Shown: positions 17,175 to 26,229 of the stretch, in pieces
How the letters are laid out: each line of letters begins with the position of its first letter
Numbering within the stretch: position 1 is the first letter of the stretch
Assembly: GCF_002995795.1 (NCBI RefSeq)
Contig: NZ_PVXN01000005.1
Coordinates: forward strand, 1 to 64,000
Source: Clostridium thermopalmarium DSM 5974
GTDB lineage: Bacteria; Bacillota; Clostridia; Clostridiales; Clostridiaceae
DNA length: 64,000 nt
Reading direction: 5' to 3'
The notes under the pieces: generated by a model
The model's database searches: none
What the model saw: the letters and a program-made list of their open reading frames with translations, nothing else
Told to the model about the DNA's origin: nothing
Program-made: the position numbers and the translations under genes

Positions 17175-18479
17175 ATGAATCTTTCTCAAATATTATATAA
17201 AGGTGGAACAAATTTTCCTGGAAAAGTAGCTTTAAAATTTGATAAAGATATCTTGGGAAAGATATCTAAGAATTTTAAGGTTATTTTAGTTACTGGAACA
17301 AACGGAAAAACTACTACTACAAATATGATTTACTCTATTATAAAAAATAGTGGTCAAGACGCTATAACTAACGAAACCGGCGCAAATATGTACACAGGCA
17401 TAATATCATGTTTTTTAAAAAATTATAGATTTACCAATAAAAATAAGCATAGATACGCAGTTATAGAGGTTGATGAAGCTAATGTTAAATATGTTACAGA
17501 TTATATTCAACCAGAAATAATAATAATTACTAATCTTTTTAGAGATCAATTAGATAGGTATGGTGAAGTTTATAATACTTTAGACAAAATTTTAAATGGA
17601 ATTAGAAAATGTCCCGATTCTATCTTAGTACTAAATGGAGATGAATCCTTACTTGGTGCTTTAAATTTACCTAATAAAATTTTATATTACGGCTTTAATA
17701 CACCTGTCAATGAATATAATAAACTTTCTATAAATGCAGATGCTAAGTTTTGCAAAATATGCAAACATCCTTATGAATACAATTTTATAACTTATAATCA
17801 TCTTGGTGACTTTTATTGTCCTAATTGTGGATATAAAAGACCTAAGTTGACTTACAGCGTTGACAAAATCATAGATTTATCTCCAGATAAATCTATAGTT
17901 GAAATTAATAATAAACAGTACTATATAAATCAATGTGGCACTTATAACATTTACAATGCCTTATGTGCTTTTTCATCATCAAAGCTTCTCGGAATAGATG
18001 ATTCCATTATTTATGAAAGTTTAAAAACACTAAACAGCAGCTTTGGACGTCAAGAAGTTATAAAAATACACAATAAAAATGTAAAAATAATACTTGTAAA
18101 AAATCCTGCTGGATTTGATGAAGCTTTGAATTCAATAAATTTAGACAAAGGAAATAAAGGCCTTGCCCTTCTTTTAAATGATAACTTTGCAGACGGAAGA
18201 GATGTATCCTGGATCTGGGATGTAGGTTTTGAAAACTTAGACAGTGATACAGTTAGTAACGTTATGGTATCCGGAATACGATTATACGATATGGGCATTC
18301 GACTAAAAGTAGCCGGTTTTAGTGAGGATTTATTTCGTATATGTGATGATTATGATACTCTGTTAGACAATATAAAAAAATGTAAAGAACCAATTATATA
18401 TCTTTTAGCTACATATACAGCTATGACTAGTTTTAGAAAATTTTTAAACAGTAAAGGATATATAAAAAAGCTTTGGTGA
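17175..18479 (+). CDS. murT: Lipid II isoglutaminyl synthase, MurT subunit
   Basis: A 434-residue Mur-ligase-like protein from ATG 17175. It has the P-loop VTGTNGKTTTTNM near 40-52, a Mur ligase central domain, a zinc-ribbon insertion with Cys pairs (FCKICKHPY and FYCPNCGYK) near 192-220, and a C-terminal DUF1727 region. With GatD it amidates the D-glutamate of lipid II in the cytoplasm; gatD follows in the same operon. The ATG has no ribosome binding site. GGAGG at 17116-17120 is spaced for the in-frame ATT at 17130, which would add the 15 residues NIATFLGIVFSKAV and restore a longer hydrophobic N-terminus typical of MurT. Confidence 0.92.
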   Translation: MNLSQILYKGGTNFPGKVALKFDKDILGKISKNFKVILVTGTNGKTTTTNMIYSIIKNSGQDAITNETGANMYTGIISCFLKNYRFTNKNKHRYAVIEVDEANVKYVTDYIQPEIIIITNLFRDQLDRYGEVYNTLDKILNGIRKCPDSILVLNGDESLLGALNLPNKILYYGFNTPVNEYNKLSINADAKFCKICKHPYEYNFITYNHLGDFYCPNCGYKRPKLTYSVDKIIDLSPDKSIVEINNKQYYINQCGTYNIYNALCAFSSSKLLGIDDSIIYESLKTLNSSFGRQEVIKIHNKNVKIILVKNPAGFDEALNSINLDKGNKGLALLLNDNFADGRDVSWIWDVGFENLDSDTVSNVMVSGIRLYDMGIRLKVAGFSEDLFRICDDYDTLLDNIKKCKEPIIYLLATYTAMTSFRKFLNSKGYIKKLW

Positions 18480-18521
18480 ACTTTATTATAATTTGAGCTT
18501 GATTGACGCGGAGGTGATCTT

Positions 18522-19247
18522 ATGGAGCTTAACATATGCCATATGTACCCTGATTTGCTTAACGTATATGGTGATATAGGAAATATATTGATCTTAAAAT
18601 ATAGAGCTGAAAATCGAGGCATTAAAACCAATGTATTTAATATTTCTATAAATGATAGGTTTGATCCTAAAAAATATGATATAGTATTTTTTGGTGGTGG
18701 CCAGGATTATGAGCAATCTATAGTATCTTCAGATTTAAAGAAAACCAAGGGTAAAGATATAATTGACTACATAGAAAATAACAAGGTGTTTTTATCTATA
18801 TGTGGTGGATATCAATTACTTGGTAAATACTACGTAACCCCTTATGGTGAAAAAATCGAGGGTCTTAATGCTCTGGATATATATACAACTCCTGGAGAAA
18901 AAAGATTTATTGGAAATACAGTAATTTATAACAAAGATTTTAATGAAACTTACGTTGGATTTGAAAATCATTCTGGAAAAACATATATAGGCTCTCTAAA
19001 GCCTCTTGGTAAAGTTTTAGCTGGATACGGCAACAATGGTGAAGATGGTTATGAAGGTTGTATATACAAGAATACATTTTGTACCTACTTTCATGGATCA
19101 TTGCTTTCAAAAAATCCTGAACTTGCTGATAGGTTGCTTTCCCTAGCTTTAGAACATAAATATGGTAAATTTGTGCTTCCTCCCCTAGACGATACCTATG
19201 AATTAAAAGCAAAAGAATTTATAATAAAGCGTGAGATAGCTCAATAA
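18522..19247 (+). CDS. gatD: Lipid II isoglutaminyl synthase, glutamine amidotransferase subunit GatD
   Basis: A 241-residue class I (CobB/CobQ-like) glutamine amidotransferase. The nucleophile Cys lies in LSICGGYQLLGKYY (near residue 92) and the His in YFHGSLLSKNPELA (near 189). It supplies ammonia from glutamine to MurT. GGAGGTGA precedes the ATG by 5 bases, and the 42-base gap after murT indicates one operon. The REP-like palindrome at 19273 follows the gene. Confidence 0.92.
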   Translation: MELNICHMYPDLLNVYGDIGNILILKYRAENRGIKTNVFNISINDRFDPKKYDIVFFGGGQDYEQSIVSSDLKKTKGKDIIDYIENNKVFLSICGGYQLLGKYYVTPYGEKIEGLNALDIYTTPGEKRFIGNTVIYNKDFNETYVGFENHSGKTYIGSLKPLGKVLAGYGNNGEDGYEGCIYKNTFCTYFHGSLLSKNPELADRLLSLALEHKYGKFVLPPLDDTYELKAKEFIIKREIAQ

Positions 19248-19272
19248 ACTCATCAGTTAAAGTTAAGCAAAC

Positions 19273-19321
19273 TGGGGACGGTTCTCAAATTTTTAGTATA
19301 AAAATTTGAGAACCGTCCCCA
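19273..19321. repeat. REP-like palindrome, full copy 3 (CGG type)
   Basis: Arms of 23 bases (19273-19295 and 19299-19321) are perfectly complementary around a 3-base loop. The core is TGGGGACGGTTCTCAAATTT. It lies between the convergent gatD and clpB genes, where no separate terminator is visible. Confidence 0.95.
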
Positions 19322-19329
19322 ATCTTTCT

Positions 19330-21927
19330 TTATACCTCAAACTTTATTTCATTATTTTCTGATTTTATCTTTATAGTTGATCCACTATAAACCTCACCTT
19401 TAATTATCATTTTAGCTATATTTGTTTCTAAAATTTTCGAAATATATCTCTTTAGTGGACGTGCTCCATATATTGGATCATATCCTTCCTTAGCTATGAT
19501 TTTCTTTGCTTCCTTAGAAATTTCAAGAGAAATGTTCTTTTCTTTTAACCTATCTTTTATATCTTCCATAAATATATCTATTATCTTCTCTATTTCTTCT
19601 TCCATAAGAGGTTTAAACATTATAATATCATCTAATCTATTTAAAAATTCTGGTTTAAATCTCCTTTTCATTGCACTCATTACTTTTTCTCTTATCTCTT
19701 CATCAATACCTTGAGAGTTTTTATTTTCTAATAAATACTCACTTCCTATATTAGAGGTCATAATAATTATGCAATTTTTAAAATCTATTGTTTTTCCTTT
19801 ATTGTCTGTTAGTCTGCCATCATCAAGTATTTGAAGAAAAATATTAAATACATCATCATGGGCTTTTTCAATTTCATCAAATAAAACTACACTATATGGA
19901 TTTCTTCGCACAGCCTCAGTTAACTGTCCGCCTTCCTCATATCCAACATATCCTGGAGGCGCTCCTATAAGCCTAGAAACAGCATGTTTTTCCATATACT
20001 CCGACATATCTATTCTTATTATGTTTTCTTCGCTGTCAAATAAAGTTCTTGCTAATGTCTTTGCAAGTTCAGTTTTTCCAACTCCTGTTGGTCCTAAAAA
20101 TATAAAGGAACCTATTGGTCTATTTATATCTTTTAATCCTGCTCTCGCCCTTAATACTGCATTAGCAGTAGAAGTAACAGCTTCTTCCTGTCCTATTACC
20201 CTTTTATGAAGCTCATCTTCTAATCTTAAAAGCTTTTCTCTTTCTCCCTCTAAAAGTCTTGACACTGGTATTCTAGTCCACTTAGATATTATTTCACATA
20301 TTTCATTTTCAGTAATCTCTTCTTTTAAAAGTGCGTTTTCTCCACTTTCTTTTAAAATTTCTTCCTTTTCCTTAATATTTCTTTCTAAATCAGGAATCAC
20401 ACCATACTTTAATTCTGCAACTTTATTTAAGTCATATTCTCTTTCAGCCTTTTCAAGCTCTCCCCTTGCCTCATCTAATTTGCTTTTTAAATCTCTTATA
20501 GAAGAAATATTTTCTTTCTCCTTTTCATATTTAGCAGTCATCTCTTTATCTTTTTCTTTCAAATCACTGAGCTCTTTTTCAAGAAATTTAAGTCTTTCTT
20601 GAGATGCCTTATCTTTTTCTTTAGACAAAGCTTCCTTCTCTATTTCTAACTGAAAAACTCTTCGTCTTACCTCATCCAATTCTGTTGGAAGACTATCAAT
20701 TTCTGTTCTTACCATAGCTCCAGCTTCATCTATTAAGTCTATAGCTTTATCTGGCAAAAATCTGTCTGTAATATACCTATGAGACAACTTAGCTGCAGCA
20801 ACTATAGCAGAATCATGTATTCTAATTCCGTGATGTATTTCGAATCTTTCCTTTAATCCCCTAAGAATTGAAATACTATCTTCAACCGTAGGCTCTTCCA
20901 CGGTAACCGGTTGAAATCTTCTTTCTAAAGCTTTATCCTTCTCTATATATTTTCTATATTCATCAAAAGTTGTAGCTCCTATGCAGTGAAGTTCTCCTCT
21001 AGCAAGCATTGGTTTTATTAGGTTTCCAGCATCCATAGCTCCTTCTGTCTTTCCAGCACCTACAATTGTATGAATTTCATCTATGAACAGTATTATTTTT
21101 CCTTCACTACTTTCTACTTCCTTTAAAACTGCCTTTAATCTTTCCTCAAATTCTCCTCTATATTTAGCACCAGCAATCAAGGATCCCATATCTAAAGAAA
21201 ATATTATTTTATCTTTAAGTCCTTCTGGAACATCGCCTCTAACTATTCTTTCAGCTAGTCCTTCAACTATAGCAGTCTTACCTACTCCAGGTTCTCCAAT
21301 CAAAACTGGATTATTTTTAGTTCTTCTAGATAAAATTCTAATTACCCTTCTAATCTCTTCGTCTCTCCCAATAACAGGATCTAACTTATGTTTTTTAGCC
21401 TCTTCAACCAAGTTTCTTCCATACTTTTTTAGAGCATCATAGGTTCCCTCAGGGTCTTGAGTCTCAACCCTCTGATTTCCTCTTACCTGTGATAATACAG
21501 CTAAAAATTTATCCTTATCTATATTAAAATCTGACAATAGTCTACCTACTGTTCCTTTATGATCAATATCCATAATGGCAAGGACAATATGTTCAACACT
21601 TACATATGAATCTTTAAATTTACTAGCATAATCTTCAGCCTTTAAAAATACTTCTTCAACTCTTCTAACTAAATATATTGCTGATGTACTTGCACCTTCT
21701 CCCAAAACCTTAGGCATTCTATCTAATTCTTTATGTGTAGCTTGTTTTAAAAGTTCAACATCTACTCCAATTCTGCTAAATATATTAGGTACTATTCCAT
21801 CTTCTTGAGAAATTAGAGCCATAAACAAATGTATTATATCTATTTGCTGATGATCATATTTTATGGCTATCTTTTGAGATTCACTCAGAGCCTGCTGCAC
21901 TTTGGTGGTCATCTTTTCATAATCCAT
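19330..21927 (-). CDS. clpB: ATP-dependent chaperone ClpB
   Basis: About 865 residues. I place the start at [10 protein letters not shown] (ATG 21927), because the upstream ATG at 21936 directly abuts AAAGG, whereas 21927 is 9 bases from it. Domains: Clp N-terminal repeats (1-145), AAA1 with GEPGVGKT near 205, the ClpB-specific coiled-coil M domain (about 400-530), and AAA2 with GPTGVGKTE near 605 followed by the C-terminal small domain. It disaggregates proteins with DnaK. I saw no CIRCE or CtsR-type operator that I could support upstream. Confidence 0.95.
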   Translation of the reverse strand: MDYEKMTTKVQQALSESQKIAIKYDHQQIDIIHLFMALISQEDGIVPNIFSRIGVDVELLKQATHKELDRMPKVLGEGASTSAIYLVRRVEEVFLKAEDYASKFKDSYVSVEHIVLAIMDIDHKGTVGRLLSDFNIDKDKFLAVLSQVRGNQRVETQDPEGTYDALKKYGRNLVEEAKKHKLDPVIGRDEEIRRVIRILSRRTKNNPVLIGEPGVGKTAIVEGLAERIVRGDVPEGLKDKIIFSLDMGSLIAGAKYRGEFEERLKAVLKEVESSEGKIILFIDEIHTIVGAGKTEGAMDAGNLIKPMLARGELHCIGATTFDEYRKYIEKDKALERRFQPVTVEEPTVEDSISILRGLKERFEIHHGIRIHDSAIVAAAKLSHRYITDRFLPDKAIDLIDEAGAMVRTEIDSLPTELDEVRRRVFQLEIEKEALSKEKDKASQERLKFLEKELSDLKEKDKEMTAKYEKEKENISSIRDLKSKLDEARGELEKAEREYDLNKVAELKYGVIPDLERNIKEKEEILKESGENALLKEEITENEICEIISKWTRIPVSRLLEGEREKLLRLEDELHKRVIGQEEAVTSTANAVLRARAGLKDINRPIGSFIFLGPTGVGKTELAKTLARTLFDSEENIIRIDMSEYMEKHAVSRLIGAPPGYVGYEEGGQLTEAVRRNPYSVVLFDEIEKAHDDVFNIFLQILDDGRLTDNKGKTIDFKNCIIIMTSNIGSEYLLENKNSQGIDEEIREKVMSAMKRRFKPEFLNRLDDIIMFKPLMEEEIEKIIDIFMEDIKDRLKEKNISLEISKEAKKIIAKEGYDPIYGARPLKRYISKILETNIAKMIIKGEVYSGSTIKIKSENNEIKFEV

Positions 21928-22038
21928 AGCTCTCATCCTTTCTGTATATTTTTTATATTTTACATTTAACTAAATAGTATTATTTGTATTTTTATCAATA
22001 GATATTATCTACATACATATTATAACTCTATTATACAA

Positions 22039-22083
22039 GGGACGGTTCTCAAATTTTTATGCTAAAAATTTGAGAACCGTCCC
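22039..22083. repeat. REP-like palindrome, full copy 4 (CGG type)
   Basis: Arms of 21 bases (22039-22059 and 22063-22083) pair perfectly around TGC. It lies 3' of the second XRE-TPR gene and 5' of clpB, next to a terminator. Confidence 0.95.
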
Positions 22084-22091
22084 CGTATTTT

Positions 22092-22130
22092 AAAAAAAAT
22101 CTAATCAAGCTTTGGCTCAATTAGATTTTT
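22092..22130 (-). terminator. Terminator of the XRE-TPR genes
   Basis: AAAAATCTAAT pairs with ATTAGATTTTT. Read on the minus strand it ends in a T-run and overlaps the stop codon of the gene at 22129. Confidence 0.75.
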
Positions 22131-23385
22131 ATAGCTTTTCTTGAAGATTAATGGCTAAAGCAAAATATTTTAACGCGTCTTTAGGATAATTCATATCAAA
22201 ATACATTTTTCCCATCTCCATATACCTATCATAAATTTCTTTATTATTTCCAAACTTAGTAAGAGCATCTAAGGATAAATTCATATACATTTCAGCCGAT
22301 ATATAATTACTATTATTCTGAAGAATTTTAGATTTTAAATAATAAGATTTCTCAATAAATTTTATATTATTTAAATTAATAGAATAATCTATAACCTTTT
22401 CTATTAAACTTTCTGCTTCACTTAAAGCTCCGTTATTAATAAGCTCTTCTATACATAGAAGCATAAATCTTACCTGTTTTTCTTTATCATTCGTTGGATA
22501 CATATTCAATGATTTATTTATATATTCAATAGCCTTATCTTTTTCATTCATTTCAAACATAATGGAAGCATAATCTAACATATCCTCGCACTTATAGTCG
22601 TTTCTAGAATCGTATATTTTATATGACTTAAGCTCATACTCTTTAAACTCTTCATTACCCATTCTTAAAGATAAAATAGCCATCATATGATATATCTTAG
22701 CCTTTTTCAAATCATCTTCCATGTAAGAAAACATTTTTTTTAACTTTACCGCCACATTATATGCTTCACTATATTCCTTAAGAATTATTTTACATCTTAC
22801 TTCACCGTATATGCTTTCAACATACATACTATAATCCTTGCTTTTTTCTGCATCCAATGTTTTTCTTACATTTTCAAAATAATTAGATGCTTGAACAATC
22901 TCTCCATTGTTAAAGAAAAACTTTGCTATATCTATGTAATAAATCATCCTATTGTTACTATCAGAATTATTGCATAAATCATAGTATGTTCCTAATAATT
23001 CTTGTGTCTTACTCAATTCATTATTATCTAACAGATATTCAAATATTAAATGCATAATATAAAATGCTAAATCATAATATCCATGTTTTTGAGCTAAACC
23101 TAAATTGTATTTTAGCTTTTCTTCATAATCATCACAATTAGGGTTCACCACTAATTCTTTTAAGTTTTCATTAATCTGATCTTCAATCCCAAGCTTTAAA
23201 TAATTAGGATTTAATTCTAGCTTAGAAGCTATATAATCTAAAATCCATTCCTCTGGAACTACCTTATCATTTTCAATACAGCTTAATTTTGATACAGAAA
23301 TCTTATCACCGCAAATATCCTTTAGTGTAAGCCCTTTATAAATTCTGGCCCTCTTTATTTTTTCTCCAACTGAAAGAACTTCCAT
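22129..23385 (-). CDS. XRE-type HTH regulator with TPR domain (copy 2)
   Basis: About 418 residues starting MEVLSVGEKIKRAR. An in-frame ATG at 23397 has no ribosome binding site, whereas GGGTGA precedes 23385. The N-terminal HTH (about 5-60, KGLTLKDICGDKISVSKLSCIEN) is followed by some ten TPR-like helical repeats to the C-terminus. This layout is that of peptide-sensing RNPP-type regulators, but no small signal-peptide gene is evident next to it. It is a paralogue of the gene just upstream (23410-24708), with a 24-base gap, so they are probably one operon. Confidence 0.8.
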   Translation of the reverse strand: MEVLSVGEKIKRARIYKGLTLKDICGDKISVSKLSCIENDKVVPEEWILDYIASKLELNPNYLKLGIEDQINENLKELVVNPNCDDYEEKLKYNLGLAQKHGYYDLAFYIMHLIFEYLLDNNELSKTQELLGTYYDLCNNSDSNNRMIYYIDIAKFFFNNGEIVQASNYFENVRKTLDAEKSKDYSMYVESIYGEVRCKIILKEYSEAYNVAVKLKKMFSYMEDDLKKAKIYHMMAILSLRMGNEEFKEYELKSYKIYDSRNDYKCEDMLDYASIMFEMNEKDKAIEYINKSLNMYPTNDKEKQVRFMLLCIEELINNGALSEAESLIEKVIDYSINLNNIKFIEKSYYLKSKILQNNSNYISAEMYMNLSLDALTKFGNNKEIYDRYMEMGKMYFDMNYPKDALKYFALAINLQEKL

Positions 23386-23409
23386 ATAATCACCCATCCA
23401 ATTATGGCA

Positions 23410-24708
23410 CTATTTCAGTACACCTAATTTTTTAAACGCCTCAACACCTGCATTTAGATATTTAGCTGCCTTTTCATCCATACCATTATCCACATAAAAT
23501 TTACCAATTAAAATCGACACCTCTGCATATTCATCCTTTAACTGAGCAATCTCCGTATATTCTAATGCCATCAGTAAGGTGTTCTCTGCTTCATAAATAT
23601 TTCCCTCTAGCATATTTATTCTATATTGCAGCAAATAGTATTTATAGATAGTTAAATCGTTTCCATTATCTTTTTCATCTAATATTTCCTCCAATGCTTC
23701 CTTAGCTTTTTCGACATCTTTTAGTTTAATATAGTTTTTACAAATGTTTACAAGGATATCTATATACTCCTCATCTTTAAAATCTTTTCTTAGATTTTTA
23801 GCTTTATATAAGTGAACAAAAGATTCTTCAATATTATCAAACTCTGAAAAAAGCTTTCCTAAACTATTTTCAATATGAGCTATGTATTTACAATCGTCAA
23901 TCTCCTTAAATAACTTCAAAACTTTATTCGAGTATTTTATTGCATTATTTATATCACCTTTTTTACTAAACTCTTTTGAAAGAAGCATAAGGGATTTTGC
24001 ATACTCTTTTTTATCATTCACTTTTTTGAACTTACTGTTGGATAAATATGAATAATTGATTGCTTTATCCAAATCTTCTAATTTGTAATATGTAAATGCT
24101 ATATAGTAGTAAATTTGTCCTATTAAGAAGTCATTTTCCAAATTACTATCGTTATAAACTTTCTCTGATTGATGAAAATAGCTGCAAGCTGAATGATACG
24201 CCTGCATTTCTAAAGTTATCATTCCAAGTTTAATAAAAGTATTGATTATATCCTCAAAATAGTTATCTTTGATAAATATTACATTTGCAGATAAAAAATA
24301 TTGTTGAGCTAGCCCTAATTCCTTTTTTAAAGTATATATCTTCCCTCTTAAATACAAATTTCTAGCCTTCCTATATTCCAGTTCATACTTTTCAGCATAA
24401 AATAATGCATTCTCTATATACTCATCAGCTTGATCTAACTCATCATTCAATATATGAGATTCAGCCATGTTTTCAAAATATATACAAATCTTTTCCGCTT
24501 GAGTTTCCTCGGACTCCATTAAATATTCAATAGAGATATTAAGACAATTTGCTAAATACTCCAATAAATCCATGCTAGGATTAGATTTACTGGATTCTAC
24601 TAGGCTTATTTGTCCTGGGGTAATTCTATCCCCTGCTAAATCCTTTAGGGTCATTCCAAGTTCTTTTCTTCTTCTTTTTATTTTTTCTCCCAAAGACAAT
24701 ATTTCCAT
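23410..24708 (-). CDS. XRE-type HTH regulator with TPR domain (copy 1)
   Basis: About 432 residues starting MEILSLGEKIKRRR at ATG 24708; GGAAGAGG lies just upstream, within what would be the coding part of a longer TTG-initiated frame (24729). An N-terminal HTH (KELGMTLKDLAGDRITPGQISLVES) is followed by TPR repeats. It is more canonical in its HTH than its downstream paralogue. Three 14-base direct repeats lie immediately upstream (24730-24779) and may be its operator. Target genes are not evident. Confidence 0.82.
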   Translation of the reverse strand: MEILSLGEKIKRRRKELGMTLKDLAGDRITPGQISLVESSKSNPSMDLLEYLANCLNISIEYLMESEETQAEKICIYFENMAESHILNDELDQADEYIENALFYAEKYELEYRKARNLYLRGKIYTLKKELGLAQQYFLSANVIFIKDNYFEDIINTFIKLGMITLEMQAYHSACSYFHQSEKVYNDSNLENDFLIGQIYYYIAFTYYKLEDLDKAINYSYLSNSKFKKVNDKKEYAKSLMLLSKEFSKKGDINNAIKYSNKVLKLFKEIDDCKYIAHIENSLGKLFSEFDNIEESFVHLYKAKNLRKDFKDEEYIDILVNICKNYIKLKDVEKAKEALEEILDEKDNGNDLTIYKYYLLQYRINMLEGNIYEAENTLLMALEYTEIAQLKDEYAEVSILIGKFYVDNGMDEKAAKYLNAGVEAFKKLGVLK

Positions 24709-24729
24709 AAATACCTCTTCCTTTACCAA

Positions 24730-24779
24730 CTTATAGTTATCAAATTTAATCTTATAGTTATTAATCTTATAGTTATTAA
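24730..24779 (-). promoter_or_regulatory. Three 14-bp direct repeats upstream of the XRE-TPR operon
   Basis: CTTATAGTTATCAA at 24730-24743, then CTTATAGTTATTAA at 24751-24764 and at 24766-24779. The starts are 21 and 15 bases apart. The placement just upstream of the ribosome binding site suggests an operator or leader element; binding is inferred. Confidence 0.55.
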
Positions 24780-24864
24780 GTTTAATATTATTTAATAATT
24801 CGTTAAATATTATATCACACTTGTTCTATTCCTGCAAAAAAAATGTAATAATATTAGGTAATAT

Positions 24865-24907
24865 AAAAAAAAGAGTTCAATTTTTTTAAAAACTTGAACT
24901 CTTTTTA
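24865..24907 (-). terminator. Terminator of the YtxH-like gene
   Basis: AAAAAGAGTTCAA at 24868-24880 pairs with TTGAACTCTTTTT at 24894-24906. T-runs flank both sides; it follows the gene at 24927 on the minus strand. Confidence 0.85.
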
Positions 24908-24926
24908 ACTATAATATAATTAAAGT

Positions 24927-25100
24927 TTAACTTATCCAGTTCATCATCATATCCACTATATTTTCAGCCTTATGCATGGCAGCTCTTCTACCTCTCATAA
25001 TCTTTTTTCTTGTTTTTCTGTCCATTTCTGGAGACATCATCATTCCAACTGTTGCTCCAATTATAGTTCCCGTAGTTAATCCTTTTATAAAACCATTCAT
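24927..25100 (-). CDS. Small YtxH-like protein (57 residues)
   Basis: The minus strand encodes 57 residues beginning MNGFIKGLTTGTIIGATVG and ending MMMNWIS. The N-terminal Gly-rich hydrophobic segment (about 4-22), then SPEMDRKTRKKI and a basic helix, resemble YtxH-type small membrane proteins. AAGGGGTG precedes the ATG by about 8 bases, and a strong terminator follows, so it is a complete single-gene unit. Members are often stress-associated, but I cannot assign a role. Confidence 0.75.
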   Translation of the reverse strand: MNGFIKGLTTGTIIGATVGMMMSPEMDRKTRKKIMRGRRAAMHKAENIVDMMMNWIS

Positions 25101-25250
25101 ATTTACACACCCCTTTTATATTTTGTTAAAATCTGTAAGCAAAATAGTAATGATCATAGTCTATCACTTATAGGTTGTGCAAATAATAAAATATTAAACT
25201 AGAGAACATAAGGAATTTTCGAAATAATTTTCTCATATCAATATTTTAAT

Positions 25251-26162
25251 TTAAACATTCTCCAATAAATATAAAATAAATTTTTCCTTTTCTTCCTCCT
25301 TTAGATTTCTTATCAAATTTTTTGCCTTATTTGAATCTTTTATATATAACTCCTTTATATGTTTAAATATATCTTCTGAATTTTCCTTGAAACTATTATC
25401 AATTTCATTAACAACAATTATATTATTCCCACTATTAGGGGCTATTTTTAAAATTTCATCTTTTATATATTTGCTAGATACCTTTAAAGTATTTTTTCTT
25501 AGCCACTTTTCTATAACTCTGTCAGATTGAATTTCTGCCTTTTCCTTGCACTTTTCATCTACAAGTTCATTAAATAAAACTCCAGTATGGCTATCTACCT
25601 TAACAAAAATGACCTCAATTCCTAGGTTCATTAACTCATTCATTTTGTTATAATACTGTACTGAGGATTCCTCTTTCCTTTCCCAAAAACCAGTAGCATG
25701 ATGGCTGATTCCTTCATAATCATGAAATATAACAACCTTCTTTTCTCCTATATTTAAAGCATATTCCACACCTTTAATTGCTGCCTCTAACTCTCCAGCT
25801 ATTTGTCTTATATTCTTCTTAGAAGTATCCTTTGATGAACCGCTTTCAATATATTCAACTACATCCTTTCTAACCGCAACTAATCCGTAAGAATATTTTT
25901 CTGTGCTCATATTATAGCTTCCGTCAACATATATATGCAGACAATCTTTAGGATAAGTATCTTCGGACTTTTTTAAAAGTTTACTTCCTTCTCTTAAATA
26001 TTGCTCTGCACTGTTAATATCTTCAAAACTCTTGTACTTAGCACCTTTAACACCTTTCACATACTTTAAGCATTCTGACCAAGTATCCACTATCTTATTT
26101 TCTATTTTTTCATTCTTTTCAAAATCAAAGCCTTCTTTTATAGCATAAACTTTCTTTGGCAA
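25251..26162 (-). CDS. Ribonuclease H family protein with viroplasmin-like N-terminus
   Basis: A 303-residue protein. Residues 1-58 resemble the RNase H1 N-terminal (viroplasmin) domain that binds RNA-DNA hybrids (VYAIKEGFDFE and FEDINSAEQYL). The RNase H domain spans about 75-210, with catalytic acids in YVDGSY (D80), GELEA (E124), FHDYEG (D148) and NELVDEKC (about D202). It has a C-terminal extension of about 100 residues beyond the catalytic domain. It is expected to degrade RNA in RNA-DNA hybrids. It lies downstream of the DUF1232 gene on the same strand. Confidence 0.85.
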   Translation of the reverse strand: MPKKVYAIKEGFDFEKNEKIENKIVDTWSECLKYVKGVKGAKYKSFEDINSAEQYLREGSKLLKKSEDTYPKDCLHIYVDGSYNMSTEKYSYGLVAVRKDVVEYIESGSSKDTSKKNIRQIAGELEAAIKGVEYALNIGEKKVVIFHDYEGISHHATGFWERKEESSVQYYNKMNELMNLGIEVIFVKVDSHTGVLFNELVDEKCKEKAEIQSDRVIEKWLRKNTLKVSSKYIKDEILKIAPNSGNNIIVVNEIDNSFKENSEDIFKHIKELYIKDSNKAKNLIRNLKEEEKEKFILYLLENV

Positions 26163-26229
26163 AACTTTCTCCTCCCATATATAGTATATAGTTGCTGACT
26201 TTATAACTTTTAACTAAATTGCTTACCTA

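Noticed and set aside
277-22083. REP-like palindromes as ordinary rho-independent terminators
   Set aside because: They do not end in a T-run, and recognisable terminators lie elsewhere, sometimes next to them (22092). They could still affect mRNA ends.
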